64,000 nucleotides of DNA from Pleodorina starrii (Eukaryota > Chlorophyta > Chlorophyceae > Chlamydomonadales > Volvocaceae), in contig BRXU01000001.1 of assembly GCA_030267565.1 (NCBI GenBank), forward strand, positions 3,968,001 through 4,032,000, in the 5' to 3' direction. The position numbers and the translations under genes were made by a program. The notes beneath the pieces are model-generated. The model saw only the letters and a list, made by a program, of their open reading frames with translations, was not told the DNA's origin and made no database searches. Below are positions 49,501 to 60,600 of the stretch, piece after piece. Position 1 is the first letter of the stretch. Each line of letters starts with the position of its first letter.

Positions 49501-52500
49501 ATCACCCCTTGGGGCCAGGTGCGAGCTCGCCACAACAGTCTGCCCAGTTCCGCCTTCGCCCGCCGGGGCACCCGCACCTCCTCCTGCCCATCTCACCGTT
49601 TTGGGCTCTACTACACCCGTGCTTTCCTTTGCAGCAGCTGTTCCCGGCATTCCCGGCATTCCCGGCATTCATGGCATTCCCGGCATGTCCCCGGCATGTA
49701 GCGTCTTCCGGCCATCTCGGCCTTGTCGAGTTTTGAGCCGCTGCCCACGCTGCCACCGCCCGGGCCGCCCCGCCGCTGCCATTCCCGCCTCACCTCCCGA
49801 CAGGTTTGCTGCCGCCGGGTGCCTCCGACATTGTCCGCGTCGGTCGACCACTGGTAGGCGGGGTTCCGGAGCCAAAGCGCCGGCGAGCCCTAGCGCTGGA
49901 CAAGTACCGGAAGAAGCGAAAGGTGGGTGTCTGGGGGAGGGGCTGCGGGGACTGCGTCGGCCGCCTTCTCGGGGTTCATTTTGCGGGAGGCATGGGAGAG
50001 GATTCCGGCATGCCCCCTCCTCGTGGCGTTGCGGTCGAGTCTGCCCTCCGCCCTCTGCCCTCCTTGTAAAACCATGAAACCCAAACTTACAATCCTCGCA
50101 TCCATCGCCCCTGCCCTTGTTCAACCAACAGAACCTGCGCTTCTCCAAGACCATCCGCTACGAGGCTCGCAAACAGCTGGCGCAGCAGCGCCCCCGAGTG
50201 CGCGGCCAGTTCACCAAGCACGGCGGCGTCGGCGGCGGCAGCGGCGGCGGCGGCGGCGTCGGCGGCGCGATGATGGACGACGGCGCCCCGACGGTGAGCA
50301 ACGGCGCCAAGAGCGGCACCGGCGGCGCCGGCGGTGTTGCGGGCGACGACGGCGGCGGCGACGAGGAGGTTCAGACAAACAGCCGAGGGTACTATGAGGT
50401 GGGGTGGCGTGGCGTGAGGTGGGGTGGCATGACGTGGGATGGGGTAGGGTGGTGTTGGGTGGCGCGGTGTGGGGTTGGTGCGGTGAGGTGGGATGCGGTG
50501 TGGTGTGGTGTGGGGTTGGTGCCATGCCACGTGATGCCAACCGGACTGCCGACGTACTCATTTAATCCAAACTGGACTGTCCGCCCTGACCCTGAACCTG
50601 GCCCGATAGGAGGAGGATTACGATGCTGAGGAGGTGGAGGAGGACGAGACGGAGGCGGAGCCAGACGATTTGATGGACCTGGGGGCCGGCGGCAGCGGCG
50701 GCGGCAGCGGCGGCGGCGGCAGCGGCAACGGCGGCAGTGGAGCCGGGGCCTCGCAGCAGCAACAGCAGGAAGCCGGAGGGAGACAGCTGCAGCAGCAACA
50801 GCTGGTGCGTGCGTCGAGCGAGGAGAGTCCCGCACATTCACATGTCAGTCGCTTGTGTCTTTCCATAGTTTGCTTGACATTTTATCTCGGTTTCCTTCAT
50901 GCGTGTTCGCGCGTGTTTGCGTGTCGCGCGCCGATCGGGCTCGCGGCTCTGTGCTGTTCCGGTGTCCAAGTATACACGTCTACGGTCTTCTGGAGTCCTG
51001 ACCCACGGGTCGGTTCGACCTTTCCTCACCCCGGGCGCCCCCATCCTCGATGCCCTGACCCGATCACTCCCGCCTCCTCTTTCTTCCGTCCGCACGTGCC
51101 CTCACAGCCCCTGGAGGGCGGTGATGACCTGATGGATGTCGACCCAGGCAGCATGGCCGGAACTGGCGGCGGCGCCGCCGCCGCCGCGGCCGCGGCTGCC
51201 GCCGCCGGCGGCGGCGCTGGCGCGCCGCCAAAGTCGACGTCTCCGGGGCCCAGCGGCGCCGGAGGCGCGCTGCGCGCCGGCGGCGGCGGCGGCGGCGCCG
51301 CCGCTGCCGTCGCGGCCGCACTGCCCCGAAGCGGCAGCTGTGGCGGCGGGCCCGATGACGACGAAGCGGAGGCGGCGGCCGTGGTTCGCAGCCTGATGGG
51401 GCTACGAGAAGGGGTCCACATGGCGAGGGTGCGTCGGGTCCGGTCTGATGGGGGTCTGGGTCGGGTTCGGGTGCTGGTGCGGGGCAATCGGGGCACTCGG
51501 GGGTACTCGTGGGACCCGATTTCGCGCCCACTCAGGCTGAGGTTGAGGCTCAGGCGTGATCCGTCAGGGCCAGGCTCCGAGACAGAGGTTCAAGGAAGCC
51601 GCAAGGGCCCGAGGGCCATACGCTGATCGGGCTTCCTTCGTAAAGACTAAACAACGCAGGGCTGCCCCGGGGTTGTTGTCCCCGTGATGCGTCTTCCGGT
51701 GCCCCCTAGTCCGACGCGCCTTCAGACAAACCACAGCTGGTGATCCTCCCCCGGCCCCCTGCCCACGTGTCCACGTGTCACTGTCTGTTGCGGCCAGGTT
51801 CGCGCCCCGGCCGACATGGATGTGGTGCCAATGCTGCTGCAAGTGAGTGGGTGGGGCAGCAGAGGGGCGGGTTTGTGGTCGGGGCGGCAGGCGGACGGGG
51901 GCAGAGGTTTTTGCTACCAGAGTTCGAGGCTGCGCGGTGTTAGGACTGTGGCTCAAGGACACGGTAGCTTGACCTGTGACAAGATGGCTCGGCGACCAGG
52001 GTGGGATCGAGGCTCCACTCGTCCAGGATGGTGGACCTCCGCCCATCCCAACAGCGCGTATCGCGACCCCACCGCTTCTGCTTCTCTCCTCCCCTGCGCT
52101 GCAACCGGCGCCATCACCACATTTCTCCACCAGTCCACCTAGCACCTACCCCTCCCATCGCTCTTTCCCCGGGCTGTCCTTTATCACACCTCCTCTTCCG
52201 CGCAGGAGGCCAAGGCATCCCGCTCCGTGGGCAGCCAGGGCTCGTTGTCGAGGGACCGAGGCCACAGCCGGGGACACAGCCATGGCCACTCACACAGCCA
52301 CCAGCAACAGCAACAGCAGCAGCAGTCTCAGGGCCAGCAGCAGCAGCAGCAGCAGTCCCACTCGCACGGCGGCCTGGGTGTGCATATGACGCACTCGCAC
52401 TCCCACGGACACAGCAGGTGAGAGGAGGGTGGGGTGGGGTCAGAAAAGGGGTGGGTTCAAAGTCAAACCGCAGCGAGGGGGCGACACGGCGTTTGTGTTG

Positions 52501-53636
52501 CCGTTGGCAGCTTTCCCTTGGCTGCGTGGGTGTGATGTGCGGGTGTTCTGTATGCCAGCCTGCAGCAGCCCTGAACACATCTGTCGCCTCTATTTCATCG
52601 CCCCCTGCTTTGTTTGGGGTGTCCTACAGTTCCACCACTTTCTCTCCGTTGGGGCCGTCTCCCTACTTTCAGATCTCACTCTTCTCTCCACCTCCTGCCG
52701 CCCTCGCACAGACCCCTCAGTCTGCATCGCCAGGCGGCGTCGACCGGCGAGGGCCCGGGCTCCCTGTCTCCGGTCCGGGGCCCCGGCGGCCCCGGCGCCC
52801 TTTCCATTTCCCCGCTACAGCCGGGAGACGGCGCCTCCGGCGGCTTGCTACCACCGCAGGGATCCGGCCAGCTGCTGCTGCCCGGTGCGGCCTCGCAGCC
52901 GCCCCAGACGCAGCAGGCGCTGCCGCAGTCGGCTGCCGCCGCCGCCGCTGCCGCCGCTGCTCCCGACGCGGCCGCGGCCGCCTCGCTGCAGCAGCAGCAG
53001 CAGCAGTCCCTGCAACACCTGGCTTCGAAGCTCTCCTCCCAGCCGCCCTCCTCCCAGGCGCCGCTCGGCTCCGCGGGCTTGGCTCAATACCCCCAGTCGC
53101 AGCAACAGCAGCAGCAGCAGCAAGCGCTTGGGCAGGGACAGGGACAGGGGATGCAGCAGGGGCAGGGGTTGGGCGCGCCGCAGCCTTCCGGCAGCGGCCC
53201 ACGGGGCGGCCACAACGGCGGCCACGCTCTGCCGCCGCTGCAAGGCTGTCAGCAGGGTGTGGCGGCGGCGCCGCCGCCGACAGGCGGCGGCACCGGCGGC
53301 CGCGGCAGCGGCCTGCACAGCATAGAGCGCGATCCGCAGGACGGCCGGGAACACCGGGATCGGGACCGCGAACACCGGGATTCGAACCGGGATCGGGAGG
53401 CGCGCGAGCGGGAGGCAGGCGCCCTGGCGGACGCCGCCGGCGGCAACGGCAAGAACGGCAGCGATTCGGGTAGCAACTCCCCTGACGAGAACGGCGGCGG
53501 TGGCGGCGGTAGCGGCGACGGCGGCGGCGCCAGCGGCGGCGCCGCCAGCGGGCGCGCCAAGGGCGGTGGCGCGGATAAGGGCGGTCATGGACTGCTGCAT
53601 AAGGGCCCTGGCGGGCACGGGCATGGACATCGGTAG
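43590..53636 (+). CDS. PRR: Pseudo-response regulator with CCT motif (TOC1/PRR-type clock protein)
   Basis: A likely nuclear circadian or light-response regulator. Exons: 43590-43730, 43817-43985, 44093-44223, 44327-44454, 44761-44874, 45632-45926, 46240-46554, 46793-47429, 47696-47847, 48234-48290, 48476-48838, 49194-49518, 49804-49922, 50132-50398, 50610-50804, 51108-51428, 51798-51842, 52206-52417 and 52712-53636, about 1,636 residues. The receiver-like domain (about residues 18-145) has LRILVIDSKAVSRQNT, FDLVLKEHDPPG with Glu in place of the phospho-acceptor Asp, and the conserved LGAIDYLIKPLRQNELRHIW. The CCT motif spans exons 13-14 (about residues 966-1010: RALALDKYRKKRK, then RYEARKQLAQ and RPRVRGQF). 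The rest is low-complexity Gln, Gly, Asn, His and Ala. The start is provisional: the frame is open upstream to 43521, where an acceptor-like AG sits, so an extra 5' exon is possible. The acceptor of the last exon could also be 52721. Confidence 0.93.
47864..47973. repeat. GGGGAGGGATG/GGGGAGTGGGGAGGGATG repeat in PRR intron 9
   Basis: Tandem G-rich units of about 9-18 bp follow a run of about 12 G just downstream of the donor at 47847. It could form G-quadruplexes on the transcript strand. Confidence 0.8.
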
Positions 53637-56600
53637 CGACCGTCCGCTGTGGTGACAGGCGCTAGCGATGGTGCTCCCGCTAGGCTGTCAACATATCAAT
53701 AGCCATCGGACGCACTCTTGTACGTGTGTGCGTGTGTGTAAGCGTCATTGTGTATCGTCTGCGCCGGCGCGTGTGCGTGTGTGTGTACGCGCCGACGCAA
53801 AGGGCCCTTCTGTGCACCCCGAAGTGTGGCACTGTTTTACAGCGCATTTTTGCGCGCGGTGAACGTATGCCTGAGCGGAATGCATGCCTTTACGGGATTG
53901 GGTACGTAACTCTGCCAGTTGAAATGTCGAGAGATCAACCCAACGCATCCCCGGAGAGCCGCTTTAGCGATCCATATTATTCAGGTTCAGGACGGTTTAT
54001 GTACGGCTGCCAGGAACTGGGGGGTCTGGGCGTGTGCTGCGCGTGCTGTGCTGTGCTCCTGCTCCTGCTGCTGCTGCGGGTGCGATGTGTGCATGCCGTG
54101 TGCTACATCGATGCGGTGGGGTCGAGGCACGGCTCTTGACTATGTGCGTATGCGTACCGGATAAGTGTGTCTGTGTGTGCGTGTGTATATATATTGTATT
54201 GAGGTGTGCGCGCGGGTGTGCGCAGGGGGGGCCCATGAACGCATGTTTTCCAGCCTCCAGAGGGACGGTGGGCGGCCGGCGGGGCCAAGGAACGGAGCGG
54301 GGCCGAGGGTCTCCGCGACGCAGTGCGGTGTGGTGAGGCGAGGCGAGGTGAGGCGCGGTGAGGGCAGCTCGTCCCCGGCTGTGGGAGAGTGAATGGCTCC
54401 GGAGACAACGGGACGGCGAGCATTTGTTGAGCTAAATATTGTTTGATGCGCCGTACCCGGAGTGCGCTCGAAGAACGCAGGTCTTAAGGGTTGTGTCCTC
54501 TCCTCTCGCTCTGTCTTCCTCTCGTTGACCCCCTCGCGGACCCCAGATGTGATGGTGGCGGGCTGAGGCCGGAGCTGTTGATTACGAACCCGCGGGTTGG
54601 GGCGGCGTTGGGGTCCTGAAGCCGCGGTGTTTTTCTGTGGGCTGGAGGGAGTGAGAGGTGAGAAGGGCAGGGCGCGGCAGCCCGGCTGCGCAGCCGGGGC
54701 GGCGGAGTCTCTTAAGGCCTGGACCTGAATTTGGATCGGGCGTGGCGCGGCGCGGCGCGCAGCAACCTCGCCGCCTCCGCCGATGCTCCGTCTGTGCATG
54801 CATGTATGTGCACGCGCCGCCGCTGCACGGGCCGGGCCGACCGTCGATTGCGGGAGCTTTTCAATGGTTGTACGGCAACCATGAGCTGAGACCGTCGTAC
54901 TGCGCTGGACATGAGCTTGGGTACCTTTTGCCTCCTGCAGTTTAATGCATGCTTCTTTGATTTGCGCGCATGTCCGTTTTGGGGACACTATTGCGTGTTT
55001 CGTGTTATTACTGAATCTTGTAATAACACCCGCGACTGAGAAGACGACGATCGGGGCGGCGCGGCTCGTCGGGAACCGGGACCCGCGTGGGCACGCGTGA
55101 TGGTACGGCAGAAGTGTCACGCGCGTACGGCAGAGTCTTCTTTCCGGAGACGGCAAGGTGGTGGCGGGACGGCGATAAGGGCAATAAGATATTGAGGGCG
55201 ATGCGCCTGGCTTTCAGGATTGGATGAGAAGATTTACACGGTACCGTGGACGTTGGCGGGCGGTTGTAGTACGACGACGTGCGATTGTCGGGATATTGGA
55301 GTGGCAGTGGCTGAAGCGGATTGCAGATTGCCTGAAGGGTGGTTGAAAGGGTGGAGCCAGCGGGCTGGATTGCTTCTGGCCTGCGGGACTGAGAGCGCTC
55401 GGGAGACGCGGGCGTGAAACGACTGGAAACAGAGCGTGCTGGCTTGTTTGCACCTCTGTTTTGTACGGATGACTTTAGGATGCGGTCCCTGTTGGGCGCT
55501 CAGGCCGTTGGCGGGGGGTTTGGCTGTCGACCGCTGCCCCAAAAGGGTTTATAACGGCCTTCTGCGGTTCATGCGTTCCCGGTGCTCGCTGGGCCGCAAC
55601 TGTACGACATGCCGTACGTACAAGCTTGATTTTCGGCACAACGGCACGGTGGGACTTGCCACGGCTACGACTGGCATTCGGAAGGGACGGCCCGCCGATA
55701 TTCCAAATCCGGCACGCCGTTGCTTCTTTGGGGAATCGAGGCGCGCGCCTGGCGCCCCGGGGTGCATGTAGCGCGGCAGGATTTGTGGGGAGCAGGAGCT
55801 GGCGCCTTACTAATTCTCGTGTTACAGTGGACTCCAGACCTCCAGAAAAGACCCCAGCAAGCAAGCCAGCTGGCCGTGCATTGCACGGCAGTCGTACTTC
55901 GCACGCAGGCCGGTCCAGGCGATGTGGGACCTCGTGGGAAGCGCCGCGGTGCGCTGCAAATGGTGCCGAGCCGGCGCTGCGAGGCCAGGGCCCACCACGA
56001 CCCAAACCCAGCAACTGAAGCATAGAGAACGACCCGGCCGGCGCCTAGTTCCGGCCTGCCCTAGGCGTTGGGCCAACGGCGTTCGCCTTTCCGCGCCCCT
56101 CTGTTGAGGCCCTGTTAAAATATAAAAACGGGACCTCAACAACCCGTGTGGCGCGTCGTTGGCCGCGAAACGAAACCCTCAGTGAGGAAAGCGCTGGTCG
56201 AGCTCGGCCGAGCCGCTGCCGAGCGGAAGGCAGGAACGGCCGCGCGGCCGAACGGCAGGAACGGCCGAGACTGGCCGAGCGGCGGAGCGGAGCGGCGGTA
56301 CGCCGGAGCTGGCCCGCTGCCAAGCGCAATTATAATGTTTTCGACATTTGGCAGGGAATGGATATACAACATTTTTCCTGCAAGAATCATGTTGGCGCAC
56401 GCACAGGAGCAACTCACTCAAGGCAAGGCCTCCGAAAGGAGAAGGCCTTCGAAAGCTCCACACGAGGCAAAGCCAAGGACGTGTTTGTGGGTGATCTTAT
56501 AGGAGCACATACACTCGTTTCTCTACCCAAATCGCTCGGGAACGACGGGAAGCGGAGAGCCCGGCCGGCCCGGTGGAGCGGTGGTGCGCCTCCATTTCAG

Positions 56601-57678
56601 GCGCTCTAACAAGCGTTCGTGCCAGTTCGTGCGCGAGGTCCTGCGGCACAGGCGTCCATACATGCATACATACCCTATATGTAAAAATAATTGCTTGGAG
56701 TGCAAGCTGAAAAGGATTGAAATTTACATTTCACATTGATCGTAGGGGCGAGAGAAATGAAATCGGTGCAACGACATACTGTACTGTACCGGAACGTACT
56801 GCAGACTTTCCTTTAATATGCAGGATTATGCTGCTTTATTATCTTGCTTGGCGCGTTTTCAGGTTTGTGGCTGCCCCTGATGCAGGCCAGTTATAGAATG
56901 TAGAAGTCGGAATCGTTGGAGCTGTTTTGCGGTTGGCTGCCTTTGTTCACTCGAGTCGAGTGCATCGAGAGGACGAGATCCGTGGGAAGTGCATATTGGA
57001 ATAATCTATGATACATGGGCGTGTTGAATATGCACAGGTCCGCCAAAAGGCTCTGTTTTTTCCATGGGCGATCAACCGTCTGTCTCTCGCTAGTTGCCGC
57101 TGCGGCGCGTTCTTCGTTGCGCAACTTGATGTACAGGAACTCGTCGGGCACCTACACAACTTTGAGATTTTTCGTCTATTTCTATTATGGCAGCCATAAT
57201 GCTCCAAGTGTCCTTCAAGTCAGGAGCGGTTGGAAATCGAAATGCAACAGGATGCGACTTGACTTCGACATGCTCACACGCAGGTTGACCAGTACTCAAT
57301 GCGGTTGTGATGCGATTCCAATCCGTGCATCTAACTAAAGATTTTGCGTGTACTTATTAGATGCGTACTTCATGTCGGGCGTGGAACGCGATCGTGCATC
57401 GACCGTTGAATCATTGTGCATCGCGGTACTGTTCTCGGAATTCAAACCAGGACTGAAATTACTCACAAGTACAAAGTGTGTCCGGTGGTTTGTTTGATAT
57501 TTTCTTCACCGTTAACGGAAACTCCGCCAGCATACCGTAGTCCGTTCCCAGGCTTTTCCACACCATCAATTCACAACCTGAGAATCATGTGCCCATAGGT
57601 TAGCCAATCTATCATAGCAAGGATAAATCAGTATAGCGCCCTTAGGTTTCTGCGTTTCCACTTCAGAATCTGCTGTCG
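53637..57678. other. Intergenic region between PRR and kinase genes
   Basis: A TGTAA signal at 53737-53741 lies about 100 bases past the PRR stop and may end its transcript. A 338-codon frame on the minus strand (54140-55156) has no recognisable motif. An inverted repeat with a one-base bulge (arms 56102-56112 and 56130-56141) and Arg/Gly-type CGGAACGGCC repeats near 56210-56300 are present. The last kilobase is AT-rich and probably includes the kinase promoter. Confidence 0.45.
53737..53741 (+). terminator. Putative poly(A) signal TGTAA of the PRR gene
   Basis: TGTAA is the established polyadenylation signal of Chlamydomonas-type algae. This is the first one after the stop codon at 53636. 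Confidence 0.4.
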
Positions 57679-60600
57679 ATGGCAAGTCGGAAGCTGGAAG
57701 GGTTGTCCTATGTCAAGGGCGCCCGATGGTTTCTCAAGAAATTTGAAGATTTTGTTCACAAGCTCAATTATCACAAACGGAACGGAGACGATTCACCAGC
57801 CGCTCAAGGTGACCCACCCGTCAAAAGTGATACCGGTATTCACGATTACGACGACGGGAAGGAACCGGCCCTGTGGCCGCGCCGGCACTTCAAGTTCTTC
57901 GGATTGAAAAGCCAGCACGCAATCAAAAGCTATTTCTCCGAAGAAGAAGAAGAGATGCAAGTATCCCCTTCGGTCCTTTCCACTCCGGTTGCGGCATCGA
58001 ACCCATTGGCCTCGCGACGCCGGCTGCTCCGCGCAGCGATGGGCGCCGCGTCTGATCTCCACCTCGGCCGCAGGCCCGGAATTGCAGCCTCCGTCAATGC
58101 CACAGAAGCCACGCTCGTAGTGAATGGCAGCAGCCTGAGCGCCGATCTCGACCTGGCACCCCTCCCCATGGAACACGGCGGCGCGTGCCGCAGCAATACC
58201 GTCGCGCCCCGGACCCCGGCCGGCGGCTCCCCGCCGCTCGCCGTCGTCTCCCCCAACGCGTCCGATGCGCACCGCCAGACCGGTGACACTCTGAAACGGA
58301 ACGCGCTGCAGCAGCAGCAGCAGCAGCAGGATCCTCCTCCTCACCATCCTCCTCCTCCTCCTCCTCCTCGCCATCCTCATCTTCAGCAGCAGCAGCAGCA
58401 GCAGCAGCAGCCGCTGAGCTCCCCGCTGGCAGCCTCTCCGGCAACGCCTGCCGCCTTGCTGCGACCTGTCTGGAGCCTCTCAGACTACCTCATCAGTCGG
58501 CGGCTCTACCAGGGCGCCAACTCCAGTGTGTATCTGGTGGGAGACTGGAGCGGGGGAGGGGGAGACGGGGCAGAATATTCGAGTTCGCCGGCGGGAGGGG
58601 AAAACTAAGATGACCGCAGGGCGGGTCCGTGAGGGCCGTTGAAGTTTACACCCATCGTTTCAGCTTCAGCCCTTGGGATTCCCCCTTCCCTCCCACCCAC
58701 CCCCTTCGTCCCTTTCCCTTACCCTTTCCCTCTCCCTCACTTCTGTCCGCTTCCGTCGTCGTCACAGGCCACCTGCCGGCACTCCCACCTCAGGGTTGCC
58801 TTAAAGGTATACTTCTTGGACAGGTGCGAAAGACGGGGTGCGAAACGGTGAGGCACGCGCGCATCTGTGTGTATGCAAGCAAATGTGAGCGGCCGGGCCT
58901 TCCTGGCGATGACGTCGCTTGCAGGCTTGCTTCCTTACCACATTACCGCGTTTACCTCTGTGCCTATACCCTCCTTCACCCTCTCTCCACCCTCCCTCCA
59001 CCCTCCTCATCCTTCCCTACCCTTTCCTACCTCTCCCTACTCTACCCGACCCGAACCCTACCCTACCCTACCCTACCCTACCCTACCCTACCCTACCCTA
59101 CCCTACCCTACCCTACCCCGCAGGGTGCCGATGAATGCGCTGCACATGCTGGCCCGAGAGATTAGGGTACGTGAGTACAGCAGGTCGCTCGATCCCTGCC
59201 TTACACCCCCAAGGCAACGCACCTTGCCTCCTCCCCTCCCCTCCCCCCTCCATCCATCCCCCGCAAGTGCCCTTCCGAGGCTCCAGAGCTCACTGCAACA
59301 ACAGTGTACAGCGGTGATCCGCATCCACAACTCCAGGCGAGCACCTACCATACATTCCCCCACAACGAACAGCCCTGTGTGGGTGCCTCCATAACAATAA
59401 TCCCTTTCCAGACTCACCCCTCGTGGGCCCATTGGGCGGAGATAGAAAGCATGGTTCCTGCTGGACGGTGCCGTACCGTAATGTGTCGTACATACAGATC
59501 CACTCGGAGCTGGACCACCCGCACATCATCAAGCTGTACGGCGCTTTCCAGGTCGGTGCGACCTATCTGGGGCACTGAAGGGCGGGTTGTTACCGGTACC
59601 CCTCAAACAGAAAAGACGTTGCAGAGCAACGGCCACCTCCGTACATGCACCGTACTACTCTCACAGGAGGAAGGGCGGCTTGTGCTCGTCCAGGAGTACG
59701 CGGCTCACGGCGACCTGTGTTGCCTGCACCGCCGAGCTGCGGGCAGCCGAATGAGTGAGGAGCAGGTGCGGGGGGGGGGGTTCTGCGGATGCGATCGTGT
59801 GGTTGATCAGCGGGAAGGTGGATCGGTAGTGCGGCAGGACCTTTGCGGTTGTCGTTGTTAGTTACACGTTGTTAACTTACAATGGGATCTGCCCTGTAAC
59901 CCCAAACCCTAACCCCATACCCTAACCCCATACCCTAACCCCATACCCTAACCCCAAACCCAAACCCCATACCCTAACCCCAAACCCCAAACCCTAAAAC
60001 CCTGTCCTGTCCTGTCCCTCCGCTGTGGTATCTTCTTTTTACCGCCCACCCGCCCACCCACGTGCGAGTGCAGGTATTGCGCCTGGTGATGACTCCCTTC
60101 CTGGACGCGTTGAGCTACTTGCACGCCAGGGGCATCTGCCACCGGGACATAAAGGTCCGTCCGTCTTTCGTTTTATTTGTAAATTTGCTTGGGGTTTCGA
60201 CGTTTTTGTGACTGGGGTTTTCGACGTTTTTAGCACGCTGGTACACCTGCTGACCTGGGTTCCTGCGTCATGCTTCATTCCCTTCGCCCCCGCCCCAAAT
60301 AATCGCTCTTGCGACTCTGCCGCCGCAGCGAGGCGACTCCAGCCACCGCAGCGAGGCTGCTACCAGCACGCACGGTTTCCCCGATCTTCCCCGTCATTGA
60401 GCTGGCTTCCCACCCGCAACCCGCAACTAACGCCCGCTTTCGCCCTCTTGCTCCCCACCACCGCACACACATGCGCTGCCCGGAGAGCAGCCTGAGAACA
60501 TCTTTCTGGACCGCGACTGGGGATTGAAGATCGGCGACTTTGGCGTCAGCATCGACCTCGGGGAGGAGCGGGCGGTCACGCGAGCGGGCACAGGCGAGCG

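Noticed and set aside
53375..53395. Reverse-strand GGTTCGAATCCC resembling a tRNA T-arm
   Set aside because: It lies in a coding Asp/Arg repeat of PRR and has no cloverleaf around it.
54140..55156. 338-codon minus-strand open frame
   Set aside because: No recognisable motif or protein-like composition; long chance frames are common in GC-rich intergenic DNA here.
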